The notes under the pieces are model-generated. The model saw nothing but the letters and a program-made list of their open reading frames with translations, searched no databases and had not been told where the DNA came from. 64,000 nucleotides of DNA from a virus: positions 1 to 64,000 of the IMG/VR virus record IMGVR_UViG_3300032278_000002; one strand, written 5' to 3'. Below, piece after piece: positions 8,178 to 16,078 of this stretch. Every line of letters starts with the position of its first letter. Positions within the stretch are counted from its first letter, which is position 1. Made by a program: the position numbers and the translations under genes.

Positions 8178-10196
8178 TCAAGCTTCCAATGAGTCCACTC
8201 TTGCCGAGAGCTCTTGCACTGCCTTTATGAGCGGAGAAATAAATTCAGTGTAACGTAAGCCTAAATGCCCTTTCACTCCGGGGTCAATGTACCCCGCGAA
8301 ATCAGTATCCCCCAAGACTTCCTTTACTTCCTGAGCGATCAATCCGTAATGAAACCTAGAGTATGTCCGGGCTACCTGCGACGTTCGCGTATGCGTAGAT
8401 TCGCCTAAGTCGGGGTCTGAGATCGTAATAACCTCCGTTTTTTCGGGTATGTCCTTGAGCTTGAACTTGCAAGCCCTCAAGGAGTTTATGAAATTTAATC
8501 CCAAGTCGGAATCCGCAATCTCTCGTTTTACGTCCCGGTCGGACGATTGGATGGTGGTATTGGTCGCCCAGAGATCGTCGAACTTATTATACGTGGAGCC
8601 AAGATCGCAGGCGTTATTGCTCATTGGCCGTATATTGACCACGTCGTCGTTACCTAGCACCACTTGGTTGTCGAACAATTCAACGCTTATTCCAGCATAA
8701 GCCCCGAGGCACGTGGAATTCGAGTGAGTTTGCTCGGAGGAATACGCCATGGTACTTTTTCCGATAGCCGTGTTGTCTCCGCCCGTAGTGTTGTATCCGG
8801 CGTAATCGCCGATGAAAGTACTATGATCAGTGGTTAGGTCGCCATCAGGGGAATTGCCGGCGTTCGCACCGACCGCCACGTTCTGCTGCCCCGTGGTGCA
8901 ATTCGACAGCGCGTTGTAACCGACCGCCACGTTTCCTTCGCTACCGACGGATGTACCTTGTGTGAAATTCACCAAGGCGTTGCCGCCGACGGCCGTGCAC
9001 GCCCCTCCATCAGTGCATTCCATCAGCGCGGAGCCGCCAATGGCGGTATTTATTGAGCCTACCGTGCTACTATACCCCGCTTTGTACCCCATATACGTGT
9101 TCCACGAACCTGAGGTCACGGCAACGCCGCAAGTCAGTCCTACGGCTACGTTGGCCACGCCCTCGTCCGACCCGTTGCTATCAAGAACCCGAAGGTTGTC
9201 CTCCCCTATGGCAACATTGCCATTTGGTTCGCCCGTACACTCACCCATGGCGGAAACGCCAATGGCAATGTTATTATATGCGGTTGTGGGCGGATCTGCG
9301 ATTTGTCCCTTCAGCGCGTTCCACCCGAGCATAATGTTATCCCACCCGGTTTCGACGCCTAGTCCCGTGAGTTGCCCGAGGGCGACATTCCGATAACCTG
9401 ACGTCAAATTTATCAGCGCCCCGCTTCCGAGTGCAATGTTGAACGAACCGTCCGCTAACCCGATGACGCTCAAGACACCGTCTTCGTCAACGGTCATGTC
9501 CGGGCCGGGCTTGACTCCGCCAACGACGCTGTCAGTGGCAGCAGGTAAAGTGTAATTATTGGCTCCGTCTTCGACGTTCAACAGCGTCCTGACTTGGGAG
9601 GTGGTGAGCATCTGGGTTTCCGCCGGGCTCGCCGTATTATTTCCCAACAACGAGTGGGACTCAAGGTTTTGCACCTTCGCCCACGTTACCGCCAAGTCAG
9701 CGAGCGCGGCAGTGGTAACTGCCCCGGCAGTAATGTCGGAAGGAGTCAGGGAGCCGGAATAAACATCGAACCTGAGGGGCCCCGTCCAATTAGCGAGCGC
9801 AAAAACTTGAGGAACCAAGTTGGCCTTGGATACCCAAAGGGCCCATCCTGTGAAGGTCTTCGTGACATCCCACCCCGTGGGCGTCCCAGCCGTCCAGCCC
9901 GAAGGCACCGTGTGCGGAGTGGTGGATCCGTCATTGTCCAGCGACGTTATCTGATAAGTGCTGGGGTTGTAATAATAAGTGGTCGTGGCTGCTCCGGTTC
10001 CGGCGACGAACCCCACCGTGGTGGCGTCCGCTATGGTTTCCCACGGCCACTCGGCGTAAATGACGACATCGCCCGTGGAATAAGAGGCTAGGGGGTCAAA
10101 AAGGGAAAGCGTGGATCCCTCTACATGAATAGAGTCTATTTGGTCAGCGCTGCTGGCCTGATGAATCTCTCCGTTCTTTAGGAATAAGGGCTTCAT
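8178..10196 (-). CDS. Tail fibre with YadA-like repeats and S74 autoprocessing chaperone
   Basis: 672 residues. Residues about 1-220 form an attachment and stalk region; about 240-530 carry many YadA-type head repeats (core NVAVGYNALSNCT, NTAIGGSALMECT). The C-terminal 122 residues form a peptidase S74 intramolecular chaperone: SSDRDVK supplies the Ser552 and Lys557 dyad, followed by GLIAQEVKEVLGD and a final trimeric helix ending in VQELSARVDSLEA. In this family the chaperone guides trimer folding and then cuts itself off. Expected mature product is a trimeric fibre of about 550 residues. Upstream gene overlap is ATGA-like. Confidence 0.9.
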   Translation of the reverse strand: MKPLFLKNGEIHQASSADQIDSIHVEGSTLSLFDPLASYSTGDVVIYAEWPWETIADATTVGFVAGTGAATTTYYYNPSTYQITSLDNDGSTTPHTVPSGWTAGTPTGWDVTKTFTGWALWVSKANLVPQVFALANWTGPLRFDVYSGSLTPSDITAGAVTTAALADLAVTWAKVQNLESHSLLGNNTASPAETQMLTTSQVRTLLNVEDGANNYTLPAATDSVVGGVKPGPDMTVDEDGVLSVIGLADGSFNIALGSGALINLTSGYRNVALGQLTGLGVETGWDNIMLGWNALKGQIADPPTTAYNNIAIGVSAMGECTGEPNGNVAIGEDNLRVLDSNGSDEGVANVAVGLTCGVAVTSGSWNTYMGYKAGYSSTVGSINTAIGGSALMECTDGGACTAVGGNALVNFTQGTSVGSEGNVAVGYNALSNCTTGQQNVAVGANAGNSPDGDLTTDHSTFIGDYAGYNTTGGDNTAIGKSTMAYSSEQTHSNSTCLGAYAGISVELFDNQVVLGNDDVVNIRPMSNNACDLGSTYNKFDDLWATNTTIQSSDRDVKREIADSDLGLNFINSLRACKFKLKDIPEKTEVITISDPDLGESTHTRTSQVARTYSRFHYGLIAQEVKEVLGDTDFAGYIDPGVKGHLGLRYTEFISPLIKAVQELSARVDSLEA

Positions 10197-10738
10197 AGGG
10201 TCAAGGATTCAAGAGGCACGTATTTCCACGAGATGCCGTTATGGGCGAATAAAGCAGTCCAGACATAAGCCTGTGTTACGGACGATTCAGTGGCTATGAC
10301 GGAATTTGCCACGGACCCCTCCCGAACATTGAGGGTTGCGGCGGCGGCGGGAAAATCACCCCTGATAGTAACCTGAACCCCCGTGAGTGGAACTTCCGAG
10401 GAGACCGAAGGCAATATCAAGTCCAAAGTGGACGACGCGTCCATGGTGATGTCCACAAAATGAGACACTTGCCCCTGAGGGACCTCGACAGCCTGTGATT
10501 GGCCGGAGGCTCCGGCGGTGAGTTTGGTGGCTCCGCTAAGGGCGGGAACGTTCTGCAAAAGAGCCCAGTCCACGTAAACTGCGGTCGTGGAAATACTCAA
10601 GTCGTTGATTAACTCCAGCAACGAACACTGGACCGACTTCCCGTCTTGTACGATGAGGATAGTCTCGGTCTTGTCCAGCGGGCGAAGTTTGGACTGAAGC
10701 TCGGACAGTTGAATGTCTGACGTGTACCTGAAACTCAT
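10193..10738 (-). CDS. Virion structural protein, unknown
   Basis: 181 residues; N-terminal 60 predicted helical and beta mixed (contains ETILIVQDGKSVQCSLLELI), the rest beta-rich with many Val, Thr and Ser, ending WKYVPLESLTL. No named family. It overlaps the S74 fibre gene at its 3' end and the adaptor gene at its 5' end, so it is part of the tail block. A fibre-attachment or baseplate-like role is plausible. Its N-terminal pattern is echoed in the 114-residue protein at 59.8 kb. Confidence 0.7.
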   Translation of the reverse strand: MSFRYTSDIQLSELQSKLRPLDKTETILIVQDGKSVQCSLLELINDLSISTTAVYVDWALLQNVPALSGATKLTAGASGQSQAVEVPQGQVSHFVDITMDASSTLDLILPSVSSEVPLTGVQVTIRGDFPAAAATLNVREGSVANSVIATESSVTQAYVWTALFAHNGISWKYVPLESLTL

Positions 10739-11760
10739 AGCCGTACCGGTTGATCGGGTTCGAAATTGATTTCAGTGTCCGAAAGCGCCTTGCCGATGAA
10801 CTGGGATATCCCCGTGGAAGGGCTAATGGTCGTGACGAGCCCGGGGGTCTCGGAAAGATAATACCGGGTTCCGGCGACGTATCCCTCTCCCGGCAGAACG
10901 CCCTCCAAGAAAACGGCGGCCGACGCGCCCGAAGCTACGGCGGTTTTCACGTAGCCGTCGGCGGAATACCCGGCGATGGCTTGTGCTTTCAAGGCCCCCG
11001 CGGGCGTGAAAGTAACCAAATCGTTGGCGGAAAGGTTCTCAGCGGCGGTGGCGGTCTCGGCGTTAGTGCTCATCGTGGTCGAATTGTATTTTATTATTTG
11101 AGTGTCGTCCATACATTCCGGCGTGTATTCCGCACGGTCAAGGTGATAGATGGACCTATCCTTAGCGTAATCAAGCATGTAGCTGCTGTAAAGTTGCAAG
11201 TCCTTGTCTATTTCACGGGACACGTGAGCCTTCACGTAGTTAGCAACTAGTTTGGCGCAGCGGTCATCGAATGGAACAAGGTCCGGTTCCTCGAAATCCG
11301 AGACTTCCGAGATGTACCTCAGCATTACCTTTTCACTGGAAGTAACCCCATCGGTCGTGGTGATTGACACCAAGGGCGGGCGGACCTCGAACGAGCAGCT
11401 TCTGAAGGATGCGTTCGGGAAGTCGTCTATCCGCGTGGTGGGAAGTTTTTGCTGGTACTCGTCGTAGGTAATGCGCGCCCGGGACTCCACCCCAGTGGTT
11501 CGTATGACGTGTACGGAAGTTATGTTGGTCGCGGGGGACGCGAATTCCACGGAACTCTCGTCCGTGGTGTGCGTGAAATCGTCGTATTCGTACGTGTGGG
11601 AAAAGTGGGGCTTGAGGGACGGAATGAAAGACTGGAGGTCCAGTACTCCGGCTTTTATGACTTGATCAATGTACTTCTGAGTAAAGGACCCCTTGCGAAC
11701 GCCGTCTACGGTCAGTAGGACACGGACCTTGTCTGTAAACTTCTTCCAAGGAATGAACAT
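10735..11760 (-). CDS. Head-tail adaptor (tubular-A-like) fused to a small beta domain
   Basis: 341 residues, apparently two parts. Residues 1-230 resemble tubular-A-type head-tail adaptors: an N-terminal helical segment, a beta insertion, then PDLVPFDDRCAKLVANYVKAHV and SSYMLDYAKDR, the conserved helical pair of this fold. Residues about 235-341 look like a separate small beta domain (NLSANDLVTFTPAGALKAQA, GYVAGTRYYLSETPGLVTT), a repeat often seen as a decoration or glycan-binding-like unit on phage structural proteins. The fusion would place a surface domain at the neck. The adaptor call rests on order (after capsid, before fibres) plus the helical motif. Confidence 0.65.
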   Translation of the reverse strand: MFIPWKKFTDKVRVLLTVDGVRKGSFTQKYIDQVIKAGVLDLQSFIPSLKPHFSHTYEYDDFTHTTDESSVEFASPATNITSVHVIRTTGVESRARITYDEYQQKLPTTRIDDFPNASFRSCSFEVRPPLVSITTTDGVTSSEKVMLRYISEVSDFEEPDLVPFDDRCAKLVANYVKAHVSREIDKDLQLYSSYMLDYAKDRSIYHLDRAEYTPECMDDTQIIKYNSTTMSTNAETATAAENLSANDLVTFTPAGALKAQAIAGYSADGYVKTAVASGASAAVFLEGVLPGEGYVAGTRYYLSETPGLVTTISPSTGISQFIGKALSDTEINFEPDQPVRL

Positions 11761-11761
11761 T

Positions 11762-12148
11762 TCATTTCTTCTTCCTAGGCTGCTTCTTCTTGGGTTTGGG
11801 CTTCTCGTCGAGTGGATCGACTATTTCAGCTTCACCTTCCAGCAATACCTCTTCTACTTTCTCAGGCTTTGGATCTTCCGCAGGAGCCGCATCCGGTGGC
11901 GCGGGCGGGCTTACCTCGGATTCTTGCGAGGATGTCCCTTTGTTTTTTTTTAGGTCCTCGTACTCCTCTAAAGTAAGTTCTCGGAGAACTCGAGGCGTCT
12001 TCAAGAATTCCTTCGGGTCTACCTTAGCCTCGTTGAGCGCCAGTACCCCGATCCAAATGCCGGACGTCATTACTATAGGTTCCGCCAAGTACGACTTGGG
12101 ACCGAACCTAATTGGATTTACAGCATTCTTGATCTCAAAGTACTTCAC
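11762..12148 (-). CDS. Small structural-region protein with Lys/Pro-rich tail
   Basis: 128 residues. The first 70 are folded-looking (MKYFEIKNAVNPIRFGPKSY, then an acidic helix ELTLEEYEDLKK); the rest is disordered, first acidic and Pro/Ala-rich, then a strongly basic end (KPKPKKKQPRKKK). Lies between the decoration candidate and the adaptor, with ATGA overlap to the upstream gene. The basic tail may contact DNA or the capsid interior. No family recognised. Confidence 0.72.
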   Translation of the reverse strand: MKYFEIKNAVNPIRFGPKSYLAEPIVMTSGIWIGVLALNEAKVDPKEFLKTPRVLRELTLEEYEDLKKNKGTSSQESEVSPPAPPDAAPAEDPKPEKVEEVLLEGEAEIVDPLDEKPKPKKKQPRKKK

Positions 12149-12711
12149 CGCTCCCTAGCTACAAGTGCGATCGCCTTCAGCCCGCCCTTTTCGATATCTG
12201 AGCCGGTTGTATTAGACAACTCAACCCCGGGGAGCACTGCGCAGCGGTCATAATAGTTGGCAGCTTGTCCGGTGGCTGCGAAACTGAACGTCTCGATGCT
12301 CTCATCTGAGCCGGTGATCTCAACATCGTCGTACCCTTTTGGTCCGTGTGGTGAAGCCTCTCCAGACAGGGGAGTGGACTCGTTGAGGGTGGCACCCGCG
12401 GCCTTGAACAACCTCAGGGTTTGGCCCTTGAAGTCATCCGCGGCGGCGATGATGCCGTCCGCGACTACTGCAGTAGTAGTTGTGCTGGTGCAATCGTTAA
12501 CCTCGGTACCGGCCAGCGCCTTTACGTCGCCGAACGAATTAGTACCCATATTAACGACGCCTTCGATATTCCCGCCGTCCGAAGTGAAGTCGTAGCCTTG
12601 ATTGACATTCACTACTTCTTTGCCGGTGTTCGCGTCAACCGTGCCTGCGTTAGTGACCACGACCAAATCAATGGCCTGTCCGTTAGATCCTCTTCCTAGT
12701 ACTGATTCCAT
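12145..12711 (-). CDS. Putative capsid decoration protein
   Basis: 188 residues, beta-rich, Gly/Thr/Val/Asp-rich, without obvious motifs. It directly follows the major capsid candidate in the operon, the usual position of head decoration or stabilising proteins. Length and composition fit that role, but no family signature is visible. A gap of 25 bases separates it from the capsid stop; its start is preceded by AGGGAT about 6 bases upstream. Confidence 0.6.
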   Translation of the reverse strand: MESVLGRGSNGQAIDLVVVTNAGTVDANTGKEVVNVNQGYDFTSDGGNIEGVVNMGTNSFGDVKALAGTEVNDCTSTTTTAVVADGIIAAADDFKGQTLRLFKAAGATLNESTPLSGEASPHGPKGYDDVEITGSDESIETFSFAATGQAANYYDRCAVLPGVELSNTTGSDIEKGGLKAIALVARER

Positions 12712-12736
12712 GGTAATATCCCTATGTTAATTAGAG

Positions 12737-14554
12737 TTAAGCTATTGTTGCACCGGCATCTTCGTGGTAGCCGAGCTTGTCGGTCACGCCTTCGAAGCCG
12801 ATGTTGGTGCCGGCGGTAAGCGTACCAAGACTGAAGTTTTGGATCAGCAGGTGACGATCGGGACGATCGAGGAACGTGGTCCACTTGGTGGAGCGGAGGT
12901 TGTGTTCCGTGGAGTTGGACGAGATGCGGCACTTGTAGAGGCGGTCCGTCTCGGGATCCGGGCTCTTGCGGGTGACGCTGCTCGTTCCGCCGACTCCGAC
13001 TTGAATGTCGGACCAATCCAGCGCCCAGAGGCAGCGCGCACGGGTCTTGAAGTCCTGATCGTCGGCCGCGCCGGTGAGGTTTGTTCCACCCACTGCGCCC
13101 TGATCGGGGCCTGCGTTGTCGGCGTACTTGTAGGCGAAGATTTGATCGTCGAAGAACTGATCCCGGAAAACGGCCAACTGGCAGCTGGCGTCGGGAATGT
13201 CGTACAGATCGTACTCGAAGCTCACCAAGTTGTTGTAGGTAAGTTTCTGGTTGAGCTTCGCGAAACGGTCGGTGCTCCAGCCGTAACGAGTCTTGAAGTA
13301 CTTGGTGAAGAGCTCGAACAGGTAGTTCGCGGTCTCACGGTCCGTCATGACGTCGATGACTTGGATGCTGTCGCCGTCCGCCTCGCGGTGGCGCTTCAGC
13401 TCGTAGAGGTCCTCGAAGAACGTGATGAAGTCGATAACTCCTCCGTCCATGTCCTTCACGCGGCCCTTCTCGTTGAGCATCGTGTAAATGCCGAGCGCGT
13501 TGGCCTTGTACTCCAGCGTGCAGGTGGGATCTTCGGGATCGCTCACCGTGGGCAGGGAGGTGTAGGTTTCCGGAGTTTGAGCGGAGCTGAGATAATCGTT
13601 GAAGAACACGCTGTTCAACCAAGCTCTCTCGGAGAGTTGGGCGGCGCGCTTGTTCTGCTCAGCTATGCTCAGGAAGTTGAAGGTCTGGTCCCAAGGATTG
13701 ATCTTGCCGTCCAGAATCTTCTGCAAGGTTTCGCGATATACTTGAGAAGTCACGCGCGACTCGCGGGTAGTCTGGAACCAATTGACGAGGAGGCCGAGGT
13801 TTTGGTCGGCTGGCTGGTTTTCGCACCATGCCTCGTAATCGGAGATGTTGTTGGCTGCCAATACACCGATGCCGTAGACGGGAATGAACCCGGGGGCGGA
13901 TTTGCCCAGCGGGAACAAGGTGACCGTGGCTTGTCGGAGGGTGCTGGTGTCGGAATTGACGGACCGGACGATCTGATAATGGATGGTGGCTCCTGTTTGA
14001 GCGGCGCCGACATTGGAATCCCACGTGTGCACGATGAGCGTGGAGCCTGAAAGGAAGTAGCGTTCCAGTTCGCGAGGTCCGCCGGCCTTGTCTCCGGAAG
14101 CGTTCTCGTGGCTCTTCCACGGGCTGTCGCCGAGGTCGAAGGTAATGTCAATGGCGTCGGTCGGGATGGATACCCCGTCGACCACGCTTCCCGCGTCACT
14201 GCAAGTTGTGCCGGCGTTGATTCGCCAGTAATTGGCATTGAGGCGCCTGCGTTGCCTGCGCTGTATATAAGGAAGAATTACGCTTTGCTCGTCGAATCGC
14301 ACTTTGTTCAAGGAGCCCTTCAAGTTCTTTATGGAAGACTTGAGGAGAATCGAGAGATTCGACTCCTTGACGCCGAGGATCTTGGCTTCGGCCGAACTGG
14401 CGATTACTTGCGCGAGATTAGTCTCAGTGCCGGCAAGTGCCTTGAAGTTCTCCGGTGTTAGTCCGGTGATACTAGCGTTAGTGAGCGTGCAGCCCCGCTG
14501 AGGGGTGACGGATACGAGTTGCGGTAGATAACCAGTAGGAGGTGTAGTAGCCAT
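12737..14554 (-). CDS. Major capsid protein candidate
   Basis: 605 residues. It follows the scaffold-like gene and precedes the decoration candidate, the canonical capsid position, and has its own 138-base leader upstream, consistent with separate strong expression. The sequence has an N-terminal arm, a helical centre (RAWLNSVFFNDYLSS, then MDGGVIDFITFFEDLYELKRH; residues about 300-420) and a beta-rich C-terminal part. It is longer than a minimal HK97-fold subunit (about 300-400), so an insertion domain is likely. No sequence motif proves the fold; the call rests on order, size and context. Confidence 0.72.
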   Translation of the reverse strand: MATTPPTGYLPQLVSVTPQRGCTLTNASITGLTPENFKALAGTETNLAQVIASSAEAKILGVKESNLSILLKSSIKNLKGSLNKVRFDEQSVILPYIQRRQRRRLNANYWRINAGTTCSDAGSVVDGVSIPTDAIDITFDLGDSPWKSHENASGDKAGGPRELERYFLSGSTLIVHTWDSNVGAAQTGATIHYQIVRSVNSDTSTLRQATVTLFPLGKSAPGFIPVYGIGVLAANNISDYEAWCENQPADQNLGLLVNWFQTTRESRVTSQVYRETLQKILDGKINPWDQTFNFLSIAEQNKRAAQLSERAWLNSVFFNDYLSSAQTPETYTSLPTVSDPEDPTCTLEYKANALGIYTMLNEKGRVKDMDGGVIDFITFFEDLYELKRHREADGDSIQVIDVMTDRETANYLFELFTKYFKTRYGWSTDRFAKLNQKLTYNNLVSFEYDLYDIPDASCQLAVFRDQFFDDQIFAYKYADNAGPDQGAVGGTNLTGAADDQDFKTRARCLWALDWSDIQVGVGGTSSVTRKSPDPETDRLYKCRISSNSTEHNLRSTKWTTFLDRPDRHLLIQNFSLGTLTAGTNIGFEGVTDKLGYHEDAGATIA

Positions 14555-14692
14555 AGTATGTTTGGATTAAAAGTTAACTTTCACATAACCAGAATAGCAC
14601 ACACGTTGAAAAAAAGGAGCTTTTTCGAATTTTTCTTGAAATTAGCTAAAAGTTGAGGAAACTGCTCCTGTTTTTTGATTTTAAAAAAGCCC
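14555..14692 (-). promoter_or_regulatory. Leader before capsid gene with palindrome and possible promoter
   Basis: A 138-base AT-rich gap between scaffold and capsid genes. On the minus strand an extended -10-like sequence TGCTATTCT (hexamer at 14591-14596) has no good -35. Between it and the capsid ATG sits the perfect 12-bp palindrome AAAGTTAACTTT (14570-14581). No Shine-Dalgarno sequence is visible before the ATG at 14554. A separate capsid promoter or mRNA-processing or stability element is plausible; I see no convincing terminator here. Confidence 0.3.
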
Positions 14693-16078
14693 CTACAGCC
14701 CCAAGACCCCTAAGACCGGGTGAGCTGTCGAAGGCTCTTCCGTCATGGAAGTCGTTGCTCCCGTGGACTTTGTGGGACGTGCTTTAGGTGCTTCAGGCTC
14801 TTCAGCAACTGGTTGATGTTGTTTGGCGGCCGGAGGCGGTTTTCCCGTTTTATAAGACTCCAAGCTGCCTCGGACCTGCTCGAGCTGTCCGTTAACTTGA
14901 TCTTTTACATAAAATTTCACCATATCCAAGACCTCATTGTCGGAAAAAGTCCAGTATTCCTTCCGCTTTTCGGCAGAAAGCTTATGGAAATCAGAGCGGG
15001 GGACGAATTTCTTCTTGTCCCGGAACCGATCTTTCCCGCCCTGCTTGGCAAAAGCACGACCCTGCGTATCCACGAACTCCGAAACTTCCGCGTGCGCGGG
15101 GTTGTTCTTATCATACGAAACCAGCCCGTTGCTCAGAGCCAAGAAGGTTGACCCGAAATGATGAGCCAGTTGAAGCGCCTCCTCTATGACGGGAACCTCG
15201 AACTGACGAGAAGCCCTCACAGCCTCTAATCCATCCTTTTGCACCGCTTCCTTTATGTCGTCCGGTATAGTGACTTCCGTTAATTCGTTATAAAATTTGG
15301 CAACTCGTTGCTGAACCATGGGAGCTGTCTGGGCCGCCCGGGCTCGGGCTTCGGCTTGAGCTACCCGCTCGTCGGTCTTTGAAAGTATTTCATGGCGGTC
15401 CATCGCGCGCTCGGCCTTACGCTTCTGCAACTCGGAGAACTTGGGACGATTCTTTGATATGAACTCGGCATACTCCATGTTATCCATACTTGCCTCGAAC
15501 ATGGAATCGTCCTGAGTCGCCTTCTCCATGAAGGCCGCTTTTTTCCGGTGGAACTCAACCATCCTGTCAGGCAAGTCCTTGAGTTTCTCGTCGTTGGCTC
15601 CCGCCCACAACGTCAGCTCGTATTCATCCTTCTCCTCGTCGGTAAGGTCCATTCCGGCCACCGCGCTGACTGGTTGGTACGACTCGGCTTGCGCGGTGGC
15701 AGGGGTGAACTCCTTCTCGATATCATCAAAATAGTCCTGAGACTCGGAATCTAGGTCCTCTTTCTTCGGGGCCTCCTCCGCCGGTTCCGGCTTGGGTTCG
15801 GGTTTCGCAGCCTCTGTTTCAGGAGTTTCCTCCTCCGAGTCAGCCAAATCGACCAAAGCATCCTCAAGGGACATGGCGACGGAACTTACGGGAGTGTCTC
15901 CCGGATGAGAGTCCTCCACCACCGGAACTTCCGTGGGCTCCTGTTCCGGGGGGACTTCCCCCAAGTCCTGAGAATACAGGGAGTCGAGTATTTGGTTACC
16001 CTGACCCGCTTCGTAGTCCTCAGCTTCGTGAGCGTTCTCGTTGGTTTCCTCTACTACTTCTTTAGTATCTTCGTCCAT
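14693..16078 (-). CDS. Putative scaffolding protein
   Basis: 461 residues, highly acidic at the N-terminus (Glu/Asp/Pro-rich, residues 1-140), then a long charged helical region (about 150-300) with coiled-coil character, then Lys-rich and disordered at the end. Acidic and helical composition, position between portal and capsid, and TAATG coupling to the portal stop match phage scaffold proteins, which line the procapsid and are lost during packaging. No conserved catalytic motif suggests a fused protease. Confidence 0.75.
   Translation of the reverse strand: MDEDTKEVVEETNENAHEAEDYEAGQGNQILDSLYSQDLGEVPPEQEPTEVPVVEDSHPGDTPVSSVAMSLEDALVDLADSEEETPETEAAKPEPKPEPAEEAPKKEDLDSESQDYFDDIEKEFTPATAQAESYQPVSAVAGMDLTDEEKDEYELTLWAGANDEKLKDLPDRMVEFHRKKAAFMEKATQDDSMFEASMDNMEYAEFISKNRPKFSELQKRKAERAMDRHEILSKTDERVAQAEARARAAQTAPMVQQRVAKFYNELTEVTIPDDIKEAVQKDGLEAVRASRQFEVPVIEEALQLAHHFGSTFLALSNGLVSYDKNNPAHAEVSEFVDTQGRAFAKQGGKDRFRDKKKFVPRSDFHKLSAEKRKEYWTFSDNEVLDMVKFYVKDQVNGQLEQVRGSLESYKTGKPPPAAKQHQPVAEEPEAPKARPTKSTGATTSMTEEPSTAHPVLGVLGL

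Noticed and set aside
12764-14050. 428-residue plus-strand open frame
   Set aside because: Antisense to the capsid candidate; Val/Glu/Leu-biased shadow of its codons, no ribosome site, and opposite to the operon direction.
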